Part shown: positions 35,745 through 45,066 of the stretch, piece after piece | Position numbering within the stretch: the stretch's first letter is position 1 | Layout of the letters: the number at the start of each line of letters is the position of its first letter | Assembly (NCBI RefSeq): GCF_947503045.1 | Contig: NZ_CANNCF010000002.1 | Location: 1,023,501 to 1,087,500, forward strand | Reading direction: 5' to 3' | Source: an uncultured Tateyamaria sp. | GTDB lineage: Bacteria; Pseudomonadota; Alphaproteobacteria; Rhodobacterales; Rhodobacteraceae | DNA length: 64,000 nucleotides | Made by a program: the position numbers and the translations under genes | Notes under the pieces: model-generated | The model's database searches: none | Seen by the model: only the letters and a program-made list of their open reading frames with translations | What the model was told of the DNA's origin: nothing

Positions 35745-37244
35745 ATGGACTTCATCCGCCTCGACCCCGCAGACACCGTGGTCACCGCCGCCCGCGCCCT
35801 CGAAGTGGGCGTGCCGATTGAGGACGCAACCACCCGTGCCCTGATCCCGTCGGGGCACAAGATCGCCACCCGCGATCTGGCCCGGGGCGACGCCATCCGC
35901 AAATACGCGCAGGTGATCGGCTACGCGGCCGGGGACATTGCCGCAGGGGATCACTTGCACACCCATAATGTCGAATTCCGCGCGACGGACGTGGAATACG
36001 AATTCGGCACCAACCTGCGCCCCGCCACACCGGCCACGGGCGATACATTTATGGGCTATCGGCGCGAGAACGGGCAGGTCGGCACGCGCAACTACATCGC
36101 CATTGTGACGTCGGTGAACTGTTCGGCCACAGCCGCGCGCATGATCGCTGCCCATTTCACACCCGAAGTGCTTGCCGACTATCCCAACGTCGATGGCGTT
36201 GTTGCCTTTGTCCACGGCACCGGCTGCGGCATGGCCGATTCCGGGGACGGGTTCGAGGCGCTGCAACGGGTCATGTGGGGTTATGCCCGCCACCCCAACC
36301 ACGCCGCCGTGCTGATGGTAGGGCTGGGGTGCGAGATCAATCAGATCGACTGGCTGCTCGAGGCGTGGGGGCTGAAACAGGGGCCGACCTTCAAGACCAT
36401 GAACATCCAGTCCGTCGCCGGGTTGCGGCGCACGGTCGAGACGGGGATCGAAAAAGTCAGCGCGATGCTGCCCATCGCCAATCAATCCACGCGCACGGAA
36501 TGCCCGGCCTCGGCGCTCAAGGTGGCGCTGCAATGCGGCGGCTCGGATGCGTGGTCCGGCATCACGGCCAACCCCGCCCTTGGCTATGCCACCGACTTGC
36601 TGGTGGCCCAGGGCGGCACCGGGGTGCTGGCCGAAACGCCCGAAATCTACGGCGCCGAGCACCTTCTGACCGCGCGCGCTGCTGATCAGGCCACGGGCGA
36701 ACGGCTGCTCGGCCTCATCAAGTGGTGGGAAGACTATACTCTGCGCAACAAGGGCAACATGGACAACAACCCCTCGCCGGGCAACAAGGCGGGCGGGCTG
36801 ACCACGATCCTCGAAAAGTCGCTCGGGGCTGCGGCCAAGGGTGGAACAACCCCGCTGACCGGCGTCTACAAATACGCCGAGATCGTAAAGGCAACCGGCT
36901 TCACCTTCATGGACAGCCCCGGCTATGATCCGGCGAGTGTCACCGGGCAGATCGCCGGGGGGTGCAACCTTGTGTGCTTTACCACCGGGCGCGGCTCTGC
37001 CTTTGGGTCCAAACCGGCCCCGACGATCAAAGTCGCGACGAACACGGACATGTACAATCGCATGACCGAAGACATGGATGTGAACGCAGGCGCAATGCTG
37101 AGCGACGGTGTGTCGCTCGAGCAAAAAGGGCGCGAGATCTACGAGCTGTTCCTGCGCATCGCGTCCGGAGAGAAAAGCAAATCCGAGGCCCAGGGTCTTG
37201 GAGATTATGAATTTGTCCCCTGGCAGATTGGCGCGGTGATGTGA
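35745..37244 (+). CDS. UxaA family altronate/galactarate dehydratase-like hydrolyase
   Basis: 499 residues with the full UxaA architecture. An N-terminal SAF-type domain (about 1-95: LIPSGHKIATRDLARGDAI, GDHLHTHNVEF) precedes the catalytic domain: GYRRENGQVGTRNYIAIV, VNCSATAARMI, HGTGCGM, VGLGCEINQI (Cys metal/substrate motif), ALQCGGSDAWSGITANPALG and NMDNNPSPGNKAGGLTTILE. It dehydrates an aldarate/aldonate such as altronate to a 2-keto-3-deoxy acid, which fits the KDG-type kinase downstream. It is flanked on both sides by PhyH dioxygenases, an unusual arrangement. Confidence 0.92.
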   Translation: MDFIRLDPADTVVTAARALEVGVPIEDATTRALIPSGHKIATRDLARGDAIRKYAQVIGYAAGDIAAGDHLHTHNVEFRATDVEYEFGTNLRPATPATGDTFMGYRRENGQVGTRNYIAIVTSVNCSATAARMIAAHFTPEVLADYPNVDGVVAFVHGTGCGMADSGDGFEALQRVMWGYARHPNHAAVLMVGLGCEINQIDWLLEAWGLKQGPTFKTMNIQSVAGLRRTVETGIEKVSAMLPIANQSTRTECPASALKVALQCGGSDAWSGITANPALGYATDLLVAQGGTGVLAETPEIYGAEHLLTARAADQATGERLLGLIKWWEDYTLRNKGNMDNNPSPGNKAGGLTTILEKSLGAAAKGGTTPLTGVYKYAEIVKATGFTFMDSPGYDPASVTGQIAGGCNLVCFTTGRGSAFGSKPAPTIKVATNTDMYNRMTEDMDVNAGAMLSDGVSLEQKGREIYELFLRIASGEKSKSEAQGLGDYEFVPWQIGAVM

Positions 37245-38146
37245 TGGAATGTCTGACCCCTGAGCAAAAGTCCCACTTTGAAACGCATGGCTATCTTCTG
37301 GTCGAAAACCAGATCCCGCCGGATTGGCTGCAAAAGATACGGGACGAGATCACCCGGTTCGAGGCCGAAGCGGCCACGATGACGGCCAGCAACGACCGGC
37401 TCGACCTCGAAGACAGCCACACGGCAGAGGATCCCCGGCTGCGCCGGATCAAGCTGCCGCACACGATATCCGACGTGATGCGCGAGCTGATGTATTCCGA
37501 TTATGTGCTGGCCCCTGCACGCGACCTGATCGGTCCGAACCTGCGGCTGCACACCACCAAACTGAACATGAAATCGGCAGGCTATGGCGCGGCGGTGGAA
37601 TGGCATCAGGACTATGCGTTTTACCCCCACACCAATGACGACATTCTGGCGATTGGCATCTGCATCGACGACATGGCGGCGGAAAACGGACCGCTGATGG
37701 TCTATCCCGGCTCGCACAAGGGGCCGGTCTATGATCATCACGTTGACGGAGTCTTTGCCGGGGCGATGCTGCCGCAGGAAAATGGGCTGAACCCCGACGA
37801 TGCAGTGCAATTGACCGGCCCGGCAGGGTCGATCAGCATCCATCACGGGCGGATCGTGCATGGCTCGGCGCTCAACACATCGGACCGTGCCCGGCGCATT
37901 CTTTTTTACGAGATGATGGCGGCAGATGCTTTTCCGATCATGGGCAGCATGACCAAGTGGGACGGGATCGCCGATTACAACACCCGCATGCTCTGTGGCG
38001 AGCCGACGCTGACACCGCGCCTCAAGGACATCCCGATCCGCATCCCGCAACCGCAGCCCGATGTGCCGATCTCGATCTACGAAATCCAGAAGGGGCTGAA
38101 AACACGGGCCTTTGACACCATTCCTCAACCGGAGAAACAGACATGA
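37244..38146 (+). CDS. Phytanoyl-CoA dioxygenase (PhyH) family protein 2
   Basis: 300 residues from the ATG at 37244, which overlaps the uxaA stop (TGATG); a GTG one codon earlier is possible. The Fe(II) site is VEWHQDYAFYPHTNDD (H-x-D) and the distal His is in GRIVHGSALNTSDRARR, which also supplies the 2-oxoglutarate Arg. MVYPGSHKGPVYDHH is typical of PhyH enzymes. It differs strongly from the first PhyH in the operon, so two successive or alternative oxidations are likely. The substrate is not predictable from the sequence. Confidence 0.88.
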   Translation: MECLTPEQKSHFETHGYLLVENQIPPDWLQKIRDEITRFEAEAATMTASNDRLDLEDSHTAEDPRLRRIKLPHTISDVMRELMYSDYVLAPARDLIGPNLRLHTTKLNMKSAGYGAAVEWHQDYAFYPHTNDDILAIGICIDDMAAENGPLMVYPGSHKGPVYDHHVDGVFAGAMLPQENGLNPDDAVQLTGPAGSISIHHGRIVHGSALNTSDRARRILFYEMMAADAFPIMGSMTKWDGIADYNTRMLCGEPTLTPRLKDIPIRIPQPQPDVPISIYEIQKGLKTRAFDTIPQPEKQT

Positions 38147-39030
38147 GCAAACCAACAATCGGATTTATCGGACTGGGCCTGATGGGTGGCGCCATGGTGG
38201 GCCGGTTGCAGGATCAGGGATACGCGCTGACGGTGCTCGCCAACCGCACTCGGACCTATGTCGATCGGGCCGTGGCACGCGGCGCAAGCGAGGTCACAAC
38301 CGCCAAGGCCCTCGCCGAAGCCTCGGACATCGTCATGCTGTGCATGGACACATCCGCCAATGTCGAAGGCCGGATGCGCGGCGACGAGGGTGTGATCGCG
38401 GGGCTGAAACCGGGGGCCGTGGTGATCGACTTTGGCACCTCGCTGCCTGCTTCGACAAAGGCGCTGGGGACCGAGGTCGCCACCGCCGGCGGGCAATACC
38501 TTGATGCCCCGCTGGGTCGCACGCCGTCTCATGCCAAGGACGGGCTGCTGAACATCATGGGCGCGGGCGACAAGGCCGCCTATGACAAGGTCAAACCCGT
38601 ACTCGACGATCTTGGGGAAAACGTCTTTCACCTCGGCGCGCTGGGCTCGGGGCATACGATCAAGCTGATCAACAACTTTTTTGGGATGACCGTGGCCAAC
38701 GCGATGTGCGAAGCCTTCGCCATGGCGGACAAGGCAGGTGTGCCGCGTCAGGACCTCTACGATGTGGTCTCGGCCGGGCCGCTCAAATCCGGCATGATGG
38801 ATTTCGTCAAAGGCTATGCAGTTGATGGCGATCCCAATCACCTCGCCTTCGCGATCAAGAACGCGGCCAAGGATGTCGGATATTACGCGCAGATGGCGTC
38901 GGATGCAGGGGTGGAATCGATCATGTCCAAATGTGCGCTCAGCGCGCTGAGCGACGCGCGCGACAGCGGACGGGGCGAAGACATGGTCAGCCAGATGGTC
39001 GACTTCTACGCCGACCGGTTCAAGGGGTAA
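38143..39030 (+). CDS. NAD(P)-dependent beta-hydroxyacid dehydrogenase (3-hydroxyisobutyrate dehydrogenase/GarR family)
   Basis: 295 residues. IGFIGLGLMGGAMVGRLQDQ is the nucleotide-binding motif. DAPLGRTPSHAKDGLL replaces the usual D-x-P-V-S-G-G, a departure seen in some sulfolactaldehyde or succinic semialdehyde reductase-like members. The catalytic Lys is in TIKLINNFFGMTVANAM. It overlaps the second phyH gene by 4 bp. Predicted to oxidise or reduce a 3-carbon intermediate of the operon's pathway. Confidence 0.9.
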   Translation: MSKPTIGFIGLGLMGGAMVGRLQDQGYALTVLANRTRTYVDRAVARGASEVTTAKALAEASDIVMLCMDTSANVEGRMRGDEGVIAGLKPGAVVIDFGTSLPASTKALGTEVATAGGQYLDAPLGRTPSHAKDGLLNIMGAGDKAAYDKVKPVLDDLGENVFHLGALGSGHTIKLINNFFGMTVANAMCEAFAMADKAGVPRQDLYDVVSAGPLKSGMMDFVKGYAVDGDPNHLAFAIKNAAKDVGYYAQMASDAGVESIMSKCALSALSDARDSGRGEDMVSQMVDFYADRFKG

Positions 39031-39034
39031 CACC

Positions 39035-39928
39035 TTGGCCATAACAGCCCGCGCACAGCAGGACCGCGCGGCCCTTGGCATCGCAATGACGCTGGGGGCC
39101 TACGCGTTCTTTGCCTTGATCGACACGTCGGTCAAATGGCTGGTGCTGGCCGGGCTGCCGGCATTCCAACTGGCGTTCATGCGCTACCTGCCGCATTTCA
39201 TCATCTCGACCCTGCTGGTGCTGCGGCAGGGGGCAAGCTGGTCGAATTTCCAGACCGACCATCTGGGACTGGTGATGCTCAGGGCGTTTCTGCTGGCCTC
39301 GGCCACGCTCTTCAACTTCATCACGCTGAAATACCTGTCGCTGACAGTCACCGGGTCGATCATGTTTTCGGCCCCCATCATCGTCTGCGCGTTGTCATGG
39401 CCGCTGCTGGGGGAACGGGTTGGTCCGTGGCGGTGGGGCGCGATCATGCTAGGCTTTGTCGGGGTGCTGGTGGTGATCCGCCCCTTTGATGCGGCGTTCC
39501 ACTGGATTGCACTGCTCAACGTCTACAATGCGATCTCGCTTGCACTCTATTCCATCATCACCCGCAAGATATCAGGTGTTGTGGCGGCCGAAACCATGCA
39601 GTTCTACATGGGTGCGTTCGGCGCGATCCTGCTCGCCCCCTTCGCCCTCAACGTCTGGGTCATGCCGGACACCCCGTTCCAATGGGCGGTGATGATCGGG
39701 CTGGGCATCTGGGGCTGGGCGGGTCACGAGATTTTCTCGCGGGCGCACTCCTATGCTCCGGCCAATACGCTGATGCCCTACACCTACAGTTTCCTGCTGT
39801 ATCTGGCCATTGCCAGCTATGTCGTGTTCAGTGAAGTTCCGGATGGCTGGACCATTCTGGGGGCCACAATCATCGTCTGTTCTGGATTTATCGTGTGGTG
39901 GCGCACGAGCCGAAAGGAAATCACATGA
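39035..39928 (+). CDS. EamA/DMT superfamily transporter
   Basis: 297 residues starting at a TTG with AAGGGGT 6 nt upstream. Ten predicted membrane helices form two EamA repeats: LGAYAFFALIDTSVKWLVLA opens the first; the second begins around ALLNVYNAISLALYSII. The inner-membrane permease probably exports a metabolite or imports an alternative substrate. It sits inside the TRAP operon, between the dehydrogenase (4-bp gap) and the kinase (overlapping ATGA), which suggests relief of an accumulating intermediate. Confidence 0.88.
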   Translation: MAITARAQQDRAALGIAMTLGAYAFFALIDTSVKWLVLAGLPAFQLAFMRYLPHFIISTLLVLRQGASWSNFQTDHLGLVMLRAFLLASATLFNFITLKYLSLTVTGSIMFSAPIIVCALSWPLLGERVGPWRWGAIMLGFVGVLVVIRPFDAAFHWIALLNVYNAISLALYSIITRKISGVVAAETMQFYMGAFGAILLAPFALNVWVMPDTPFQWAVMIGLGIWGWAGHEIFSRAHSYAPANTLMPYTYSFLLYLAIASYVVFSEVPDGWTILGATIIVCSGFIVWWRTSRKEIT

Positions 39929-40803
39929 AGATCGCAGCAATTGGCGAAGCGATGATTGAACTGTCGATGGCGGGGAACACCGCCGGGGTTGGGGTTGCGG
40001 GCGATACGCTCAACACCGCGATCTACCTCAAGCGCAGTGCGCCGACCTTCGAGGTTGACTATATCACCCGGGTCGGCACCGATCCGTTTTCCGACCGCAT
40101 CGTCGATTTCATCGCGTCCGAAGGGATCGGCACCCAGTACATTCACCGCGACCCGCACGGCACACCGGGGCTTTATGCGATCACCACCGACGACGCGGGC
40201 GAGCGGTCCTTTACCTATTGGCGCGACAGTGCTGCGGCGCGGCTGACCTTTGTGACCGACAAGGGGCCGGATTTCGTCGCTCTGGCGCAATATGACGTGA
40301 TTTACCTCTCTGGCATCACCATGGCGATCCTGTCTCCGTCGACGCGCACGGCGCTGATGCGTTTCCTTCAGGCCTTCAGAAAATCAGGCGGGCGGGTCTG
40401 TTATGACAGCAACTATCGCCCCCGCCTGTGGCTTGATCCCGACACGGCGCAGATGGCCAATGACGCGATGTGGGCGCTCACGGATATCGCCTTGCCGTCA
40501 ATTGATGATGAAGGTGAAATCACCGGAGAAAGCCCCAAGGATATCGCCCGCCGCTTTCTCGACATGGGACGCACAGGTGCGCTGAAACGCGGCGCGCTTG
40601 GCCCGCAATGCCTGAAAACAGGGGCGACCTACGACTTTCCAACGGCCGAAACGGTGGTCGATACCACCGCGGCGGGGGACAGTTTCAACGGGGGCTACCT
40701 TGCGGCGTCGTTGCTCGGGGCCTCGCAGGCCAACGCCCTGCGCGCAGGCCATGACCTTGCCATGCAGGTTGTGGGCCACAAGGGGGCTATCCTGCCGAAA
40801 TAA
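39925..40803 (+). CDS. kdgK: PfkB family sugar kinase, 2-keto-3-deoxygluconate kinase-like
   Basis: 292 residues from the ATG at 39925 (AAAGGA upstream; overlaps the previous stop by 4 bp). The PfkB start is IAAIGEAMIELS, then GVGVAGDTLNTAIYLKR, the KDG-kinase-like FTYWRDSAAARL and the C-terminal signature DTTAAGDSFNGGYLAA with the catalytic Asp. KDG kinases phosphorylate 2-keto-3-deoxy acids from UxaA-type dehydratases, which matches the operon. A matching KDPG aldolase is not in this window. Confidence 0.9.
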   Translation: MKIAAIGEAMIELSMAGNTAGVGVAGDTLNTAIYLKRSAPTFEVDYITRVGTDPFSDRIVDFIASEGIGTQYIHRDPHGTPGLYAITTDDAGERSFTYWRDSAAARLTFVTDKGPDFVALAQYDVIYLSGITMAILSPSTRTALMRFLQAFRKSGGRVCYDSNYRPRLWLDPDTAQMANDAMWALTDIALPSIDDEGEITGESPKDIARRFLDMGRTGALKRGALGPQCLKTGATYDFPTAETVVDTTAAGDSFNGGYLAASLLGASQANALRAGHDLAMQVVGHKGAILPK

Positions 40804-40827
40804 CGGCAGCGCGGCGAGGGGATCAGG

Positions 40828-41865
40828 ATGGATGTTGTTTTGATCGGTGCGGGCATGGTGGCCCAGACTCACGTGCTGGCATTGCGCGACAACGACGCAG
40901 GGCTGCGGCTGGCAGGCGTTCTGGGGCGTGATGCGGTGCGAACGCAGGCCTTTTGCACGCAAGCCAGCGCCACGGTTGGCCACGACGTCACTGCCTTTAC
41001 CGACATCGAACACGCGCTGGCCGCACGCCCGGACATGGCGATCCTGATCACCCCGCCCAATGCACGTGCAGACTACGCAACGGCACTGGCCGGGGCAGGC
41101 ATCCCGACGCTTATGGAAAAACCACTGGAACGGACGCTGCATGCGGCAAAGGATATCGTGGGCACCTATGCTGACGCCAAGGTCCCCGCCGCCGTCTGCT
41201 TCCAACACCGCACCCGCGCCGCCTCCCGCGCCCTCAAGGCACAGCTTGAGGCAGGTGCATTGGGCGAGGTCATCCACGCAGAGATCCGCGTGCCGTGGTG
41301 GCGCGATCAGACCTATTACGATGCCGAAGGGCGGGGCAGCTACGACCGCGACGGCGGCGGCGTGATGATCAATCAGGCGATCCACACCCTCGACCTCGCG
41401 CTTTGGCTCGCAGGCCCCATCGCGCAGGTGCAGGCGCAGATGCGCACCAGCCCGCTGCACCGGATGGAGGCCGAAGACATTGCCGCCGCCCTGCTCACCT
41501 TTCGCAGCGGGGCCAGCGGCATCCTCAGCGCCAGCACCGCCGCCTATCCCGGTGGTGCCGAAAGCATCGCGCTGACCACAAGCCGCGCGCAGGTGCTGCT
41601 GCAAGGCGATATGCTGCAGATCGGCTGGCATGACGGGCGCATTGACGTGATGACACCAGATGCGGACACGGGCACTGGTGGCGGCGCCGACCCGATGGCC
41701 TTTTCCCACGGCTGGCACCAGTCCTTGATCGAAGATTTCGCGCGCTGCGCCCAAGACGGCTCCGCCCCGCTGGCCCCGCTGAACGAGGCGCTGCATGTCC
41801 ACGCGGTCATCCACGCTATGGAACAGGCTGCGCGCACCCAAACCCTGACGGATGTCCCCACATGA
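40828..41865 (+). CDS. Gfo/Idh/MocA family oxidoreductase 1
   Basis: 345 residues. The N-terminal Rossmann motif is VVLIGAGMVAQTHVLALRD, ILITPPNARADYATALAGAG and LMEKPLERTL (the E-K-P motif with catalytic Lys) follow. The C-terminal alpha/beta domain has the substrate-site motif GGGVMINQAIHTLDLALWLAG with the conserved D/H pair. It is the first of four consecutive, mutually divergent Gfo/Idh/MocA genes joined by 4-bp overlaps. The family oxidises or epimerises sugars, inositols and amino-sugars. Substrate unknown. Confidence 0.9.
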   Translation: MDVVLIGAGMVAQTHVLALRDNDAGLRLAGVLGRDAVRTQAFCTQASATVGHDVTAFTDIEHALAARPDMAILITPPNARADYATALAGAGIPTLMEKPLERTLHAAKDIVGTYADAKVPAAVCFQHRTRAASRALKAQLEAGALGEVIHAEIRVPWWRDQTYYDAEGRGSYDRDGGGVMINQAIHTLDLALWLAGPIAQVQAQMRTSPLHRMEAEDIAAALLTFRSGASGILSASTAAYPGGAESIALTTSRAQVLLQGDMLQIGWHDGRIDVMTPDADTGTGGGADPMAFSHGWHQSLIEDFARCAQDGSAPLAPLNEALHVHAVIHAMEQAARTQTLTDVPT

Positions 41866-42869
41866 CACTCAGCTTTGTCGCCCTCGGCCTGGATCACCGC
41901 CACATCTACGGCATGACCGAAAACATGCAGCGGATCGGCGCACGCTGCCTCGGCTTCTGGACCGACGGCACCCCGCAACCGCTTGAGGGTTACGTCAAAC
42001 GCTTTCCCGATCTGCACCGCTTTGCCACGCTGGACGAGGCCCTTGGCGCGGGCGCCGATCTTGCGCTGGTGTCGGCCATTCCCGCCGACCGCGCCGCCCT
42101 GTCGATCCGCGCCATGCAGACCGGTCACGACGTGATGACGGACAAACCCGGCTGCACCACACTTGCTCAACTTGCTCAGATCAAGGCAGCCGTCGCCGAA
42201 ACCGGGCGCATCTGGTCGATCAACTTTTCCGAACGATTCGAGGTGCCCTGCGTCACCCTCGCCGATCAACTGGTGCAAGAGGGGGCCATCGGGCGGGTCG
42301 TGCACACCACCGGCCTCGGCCCGCACCGCCTGAACCGCGACACGCGGCCCGACTGGTTTTTTCAACGTGAAAGATACGGTGGCGTATTGAGCGATATCGC
42401 CTCGCACCAGATCGACCAATTCCTGCACTTCACCGGTTCGGACAGCGCGACTGTCACGATGGCCCATGTCGCCAATCATGCCAACCCAAACGATCCCGGC
42501 CTGCAGGATTTCGGAGAGGTGTCGCTGCGCTCAGATCACGCCTCGGGCTATATCCGCGTGGACTGGTACACGCCCGACGCCCTGCCCAATTGGGGTGACG
42601 GACGGCTGACCCTGCTGGGCACCGAGGGCTATATCGAGCTGCGCAAATACGTCGATGTCGGCGGACGCGCTGGCACGGACAGCCTGATCCTCGCCAATGG
42701 TAGCCGTTGCGAAACCATCGACGCGTGCGAGGCGGGGTTGCCCTATTTCGAACGCCTCGCCCACGATATCGCCCACCGCACGGAAACGGCGATGACGCAG
42801 GCCCATTGCTTTACTGTGATGGACCTCGCATTGCAGGCCCAACAGATGGCCGAAGAGGGCAGCGCATGA
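41862..42869 (+). CDS. Gfo/Idh/MocA family oxidoreductase 2 (atypical N-terminus)
   Basis: 335 residues. The N-terminus FVALGLDHRHIYGMTENM lacks the usual GxGxxG and instead has the H-R-H-I-Y pattern of a divergent Gfo/Idh subgroup. The E-K-P motif reads T-D-K-P-G, so Lys is kept and Glu changed. The C-terminal motif GGVLSDIASHQIDQFLHFTG supplies the catalytic region. The protein is fully co-translated with its neighbours (4-bp overlaps). The atypical cofactor-binding loop may mean altered NAD(P) affinity or a tightly bound cofactor. Confidence 0.87.
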   Translation: MTLSFVALGLDHRHIYGMTENMQRIGARCLGFWTDGTPQPLEGYVKRFPDLHRFATLDEALGAGADLALVSAIPADRAALSIRAMQTGHDVMTDKPGCTTLAQLAQIKAAVAETGRIWSINFSERFEVPCVTLADQLVQEGAIGRVVHTTGLGPHRLNRDTRPDWFFQRERYGGVLSDIASHQIDQFLHFTGSDSATVTMAHVANHANPNDPGLQDFGEVSLRSDHASGYIRVDWYTPDALPNWGDGRLTLLGTEGYIELRKYVDVGGRAGTDSLILANGSRCETIDACEAGLPYFERLAHDIAHRTETAMTQAHCFTVMDLALQAQQMAEEGSA

Positions 42870-43909
42870 TCCGCGTCGCGATCCTTGGGGGTGGTATCGG
42901 CGCGCAACATCTGTACGCCTATCAGACGCTCGAGGCATTCACCGTCACCCACCTCGCCGATCAGGATGACGACAGGCGCGCGACCCTGTGCGGGGACACC
43001 ATCATCGGCCTCACCGATATCGACGCAGCACTTGAGGCCGACGTCGACCTGATCGACATCTGCCTGCCGCCGCACCTGCATGCCCCGGTGGCGATCAAGG
43101 CGCTGGAAGCGGGCAAACACGTGATCTGTGAAAAGCCGCTGGCCACCTCGCTTGCACAGGTCGATGCCATCGCAGCGGCGGCACAGGCCGCAGGCAAACA
43201 GGTATTCCCCGTGTTTCAATACCGCTTTGGCCCGGCCTTTGCCCAATTGTCCGCCCTGCGCACTGCCGGTCTGACAGGCGCGCCTCGCGCCGCCGCGCTG
43301 GAAACGCACTGGAACCGGGGCGCGGACTATTACGCCATCCCGTGGCGTGGCACATGGGCCGGGGAACAGGGCGGCGCGGTGCTCGGCCACGCCATCCACG
43401 CCCACGATCTGCTGTCCCATTTCATGGCACCGATCACCAGCGTGACCGCACGTCTCGCCACCCTCGTCAACCCGATTGAGACTGAAGACACCGCCGCCTT
43501 GCTGTTCGATCTCGAAGGCGGCGCATTGGCCGCCAGTTCAATCACATTGGGCAACGCGCGTGACGAAACACGCCTGCGCTTCGTTTACGAGCACCTAACC
43601 GCAACGTCACATACGAATCCGTACGCTCCGGGCGAGGGCGCGTGGACCTTTACAGCAAGAGACCCAGACCAGCAGGGGCAAGTGGATCAGGTCGTGCGGG
43701 ACACGCCCCTCGGCGCATCGGGTTTCGCAGGTTTCCTGACCGAAGTCGCCAAGGCCCTGCAGGACCAGCCAAACGCGGCAGTGACGCTTGCGGATGGTGT
43801 CGCCTCCATCGCGCTGGTCACGGCGATTTACGCATCGCACCGCAACGGCGCGCCCGTCACCCTGCCGCTGCCGCCTGACCATCCGCTCTATCACGGATGG
43901 CAACCATGA
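42866..43909 (+). CDS. Gfo/Idh/MocA family oxidoreductase 3
   Basis: 347 residues from the ATG at 42866, which overlaps the previous stop (the frame is open from 42707). The N-terminal motif is VAILGGGIGAQHLYAYQTL, followed by DICLPPHLHAPVAIKALEAG and VICEKPLATSLAQV. The substrate-domain motif is GGAVLGHAIHAHDLLSHFM. Its sequence is clearly different from the adjacent paralogues, so a recent tandem duplication is unlikely. Predicted NAD(P)-dependent sugar/polyol dehydrogenase. Confidence 0.9.
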   Translation: MIRVAILGGGIGAQHLYAYQTLEAFTVTHLADQDDDRRATLCGDTIIGLTDIDAALEADVDLIDICLPPHLHAPVAIKALEAGKHVICEKPLATSLAQVDAIAAAAQAAGKQVFPVFQYRFGPAFAQLSALRTAGLTGAPRAAALETHWNRGADYYAIPWRGTWAGEQGGAVLGHAIHAHDLLSHFMAPITSVTARLATLVNPIETEDTAALLFDLEGGALAASSITLGNARDETRLRFVYEHLTATSHTNPYAPGEGAWTFTARDPDQQGQVDQVVRDTPLGASGFAGFLTEVAKALQDQPNAAVTLADGVASIALVTAIYASHRNGAPVTLPLPPDHPLYHGWQP

Positions 43910-44910
43910 CGCGGATCGGCGTGGCAGGCGCCGGGCTGATCGGCCGCCAGCATATCGCCGCGATCACGCGCACGCCCGGGGTAACGCTCTCGGCGGTTCT
44001 GGACCCCGAAGTCCCCGAAATGGACTGGCCGCGCGCCCACGACCTTTCGGACCTCGCCGCACAGTCCGACGGCATCATCCTCGCCGTGCCCAACGCCCTG
44101 CACGCCCCTATGGCCGAGGCGTTGATCAGTGCCAACTGCCCGATCCTGATCGAAAAACCCCTGACCGGCAGCGCTGCCGAAGGCGTGGCGCTGGTGGCCA
44201 AGGCAAGCGCAGCAAGTGTTCCCATCCTCGTCGGTCACCACCGCCGCTACAACCCGCTGATCACCAAGGCGAAAGAGATCATCGATGCAGGCACTTTGGG
44301 CACGCTCACCACGGTCCACGGCCAATGCTGGCTGCCCAAGCCGGATCACTATTACGACGCCGACTGGCGGCAGGGGGCAGGGGCCGGGCCGCTTTTCATC
44401 AACCTGATCCACGATGTGGATGTGCTGATGTATCTCTGCGGACCGATCGCGCAAGTGCAGGCGCTGGAAAGCAACCGCATCCGCGGCACCGCCGCCGAAG
44501 AGGTCAGCGTCGCCATCCTGCGCTTTGCCAGTGGCACGCTGGGCACGCTGAACCTGTCCGATACCGCCCTTGGACCGTGGAGCTGGGAGCTGACCGCCGG
44601 GGAAAACCCGGCCTATCCCAAGACCGATCAGTCAAGCTATCTGATTGGTGGGACACACGGTTCTCTCGCTCTGCCAAACCTGTCCGTATGGAGCCAGAAG
44701 GACGGCCCGGACTGGTGGGCGCCCATCGACCAGACCCGCATTCCAGTGCCCACAAGCGACCCGCTTTCGGCGCAACTGCTGCACTTTGCCGAAGTGATTG
44801 CAGGGCGCGCCGCACCTCTGGTCAGTGCCGAGGACGGGTTGCGCGCCGTGCAGGTGATCGAGGCGATCAAGCAGGCCGCCCAAACCGGCACAGCGGTCGA
44901 TATCCCTTAG
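43906..44910 (+). CDS. Gfo/Idh/MocA family oxidoreductase 4
   Basis: 334 residues from the ATG at 43906 (ATGA overlap with the previous gene; an ATG at 43897 is in frame). The Rossmann motif is IGVAGAGLIGRQHIAAI, the E-K-P motif is PILIEKPLTGSAAE, VGHHRRYNPLITKAK follows, and the catalytic segment is GPLFINLIHDVDVLMYLCG with the D/H pair. It is last of the four-gene Gfo/Idh run and is followed by a 156-bp gap with a GC-rich hairpin before the next two genes of the cluster. Confidence 0.9.
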   Translation: MTRIGVAGAGLIGRQHIAAITRTPGVTLSAVLDPEVPEMDWPRAHDLSDLAAQSDGIILAVPNALHAPMAEALISANCPILIEKPLTGSAAEGVALVAKASAASVPILVGHHRRYNPLITKAKEIIDAGTLGTLTTVHGQCWLPKPDHYYDADWRQGAGAGPLFINLIHDVDVLMYLCGPIAQVQALESNRIRGTAAEEVSVAILRFASGTLGTLNLSDTALGPWSWELTAGENPAYPKTDQSSYLIGGTHGSLALPNLSVWSQKDGPDWWAPIDQTRIPVPTSDPLSAQLLHFAEVIAGRAAPLVSAEDGLRAVQVIEAIKQAAQTGTAVDIP

Positions 44911-44956
44911 AAAATTCGCGGCTGTTTTTGGCGCAAGCTGTGCTACTCTTTCCCTC

Positions 44957-44972
44957 GCGCGCATCTGCGCGC
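44957..44972. terminator. GC-rich hairpin in the gap between the Gfo/Idh run and the last two genes
   Basis: GCGCGC-ATCT-GCGCGC has a 6-bp stem. No U-tract follows. It may attenuate the long operon, and the next gene has its own GGGGAGG ribosome site, so a separate promoter in 44973-45066 is possible. Confidence 0.35.
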
Positions 44973-45066
44973 CGCGATAGGGCAGGGGGTGTCTTCTGGA
45001 CCTGCCCGGCGTCCGCGCCTGACGTGAAACCCCACCTGACATTGTGACCAAGAGGGGAGGCATCTG

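Noticed and set aside
35535-37124. Minus-strand frame of 529 codons over uxaA and phyH
   Set aside because: The plus strand carries complete UxaA motifs; the antisense product has none.
40828-44910. Assembly duplication of one Gfo/Idh/MocA gene
   Set aside because: The four proteins differ along their whole length and in active-site motifs, so they are not copies of one another.
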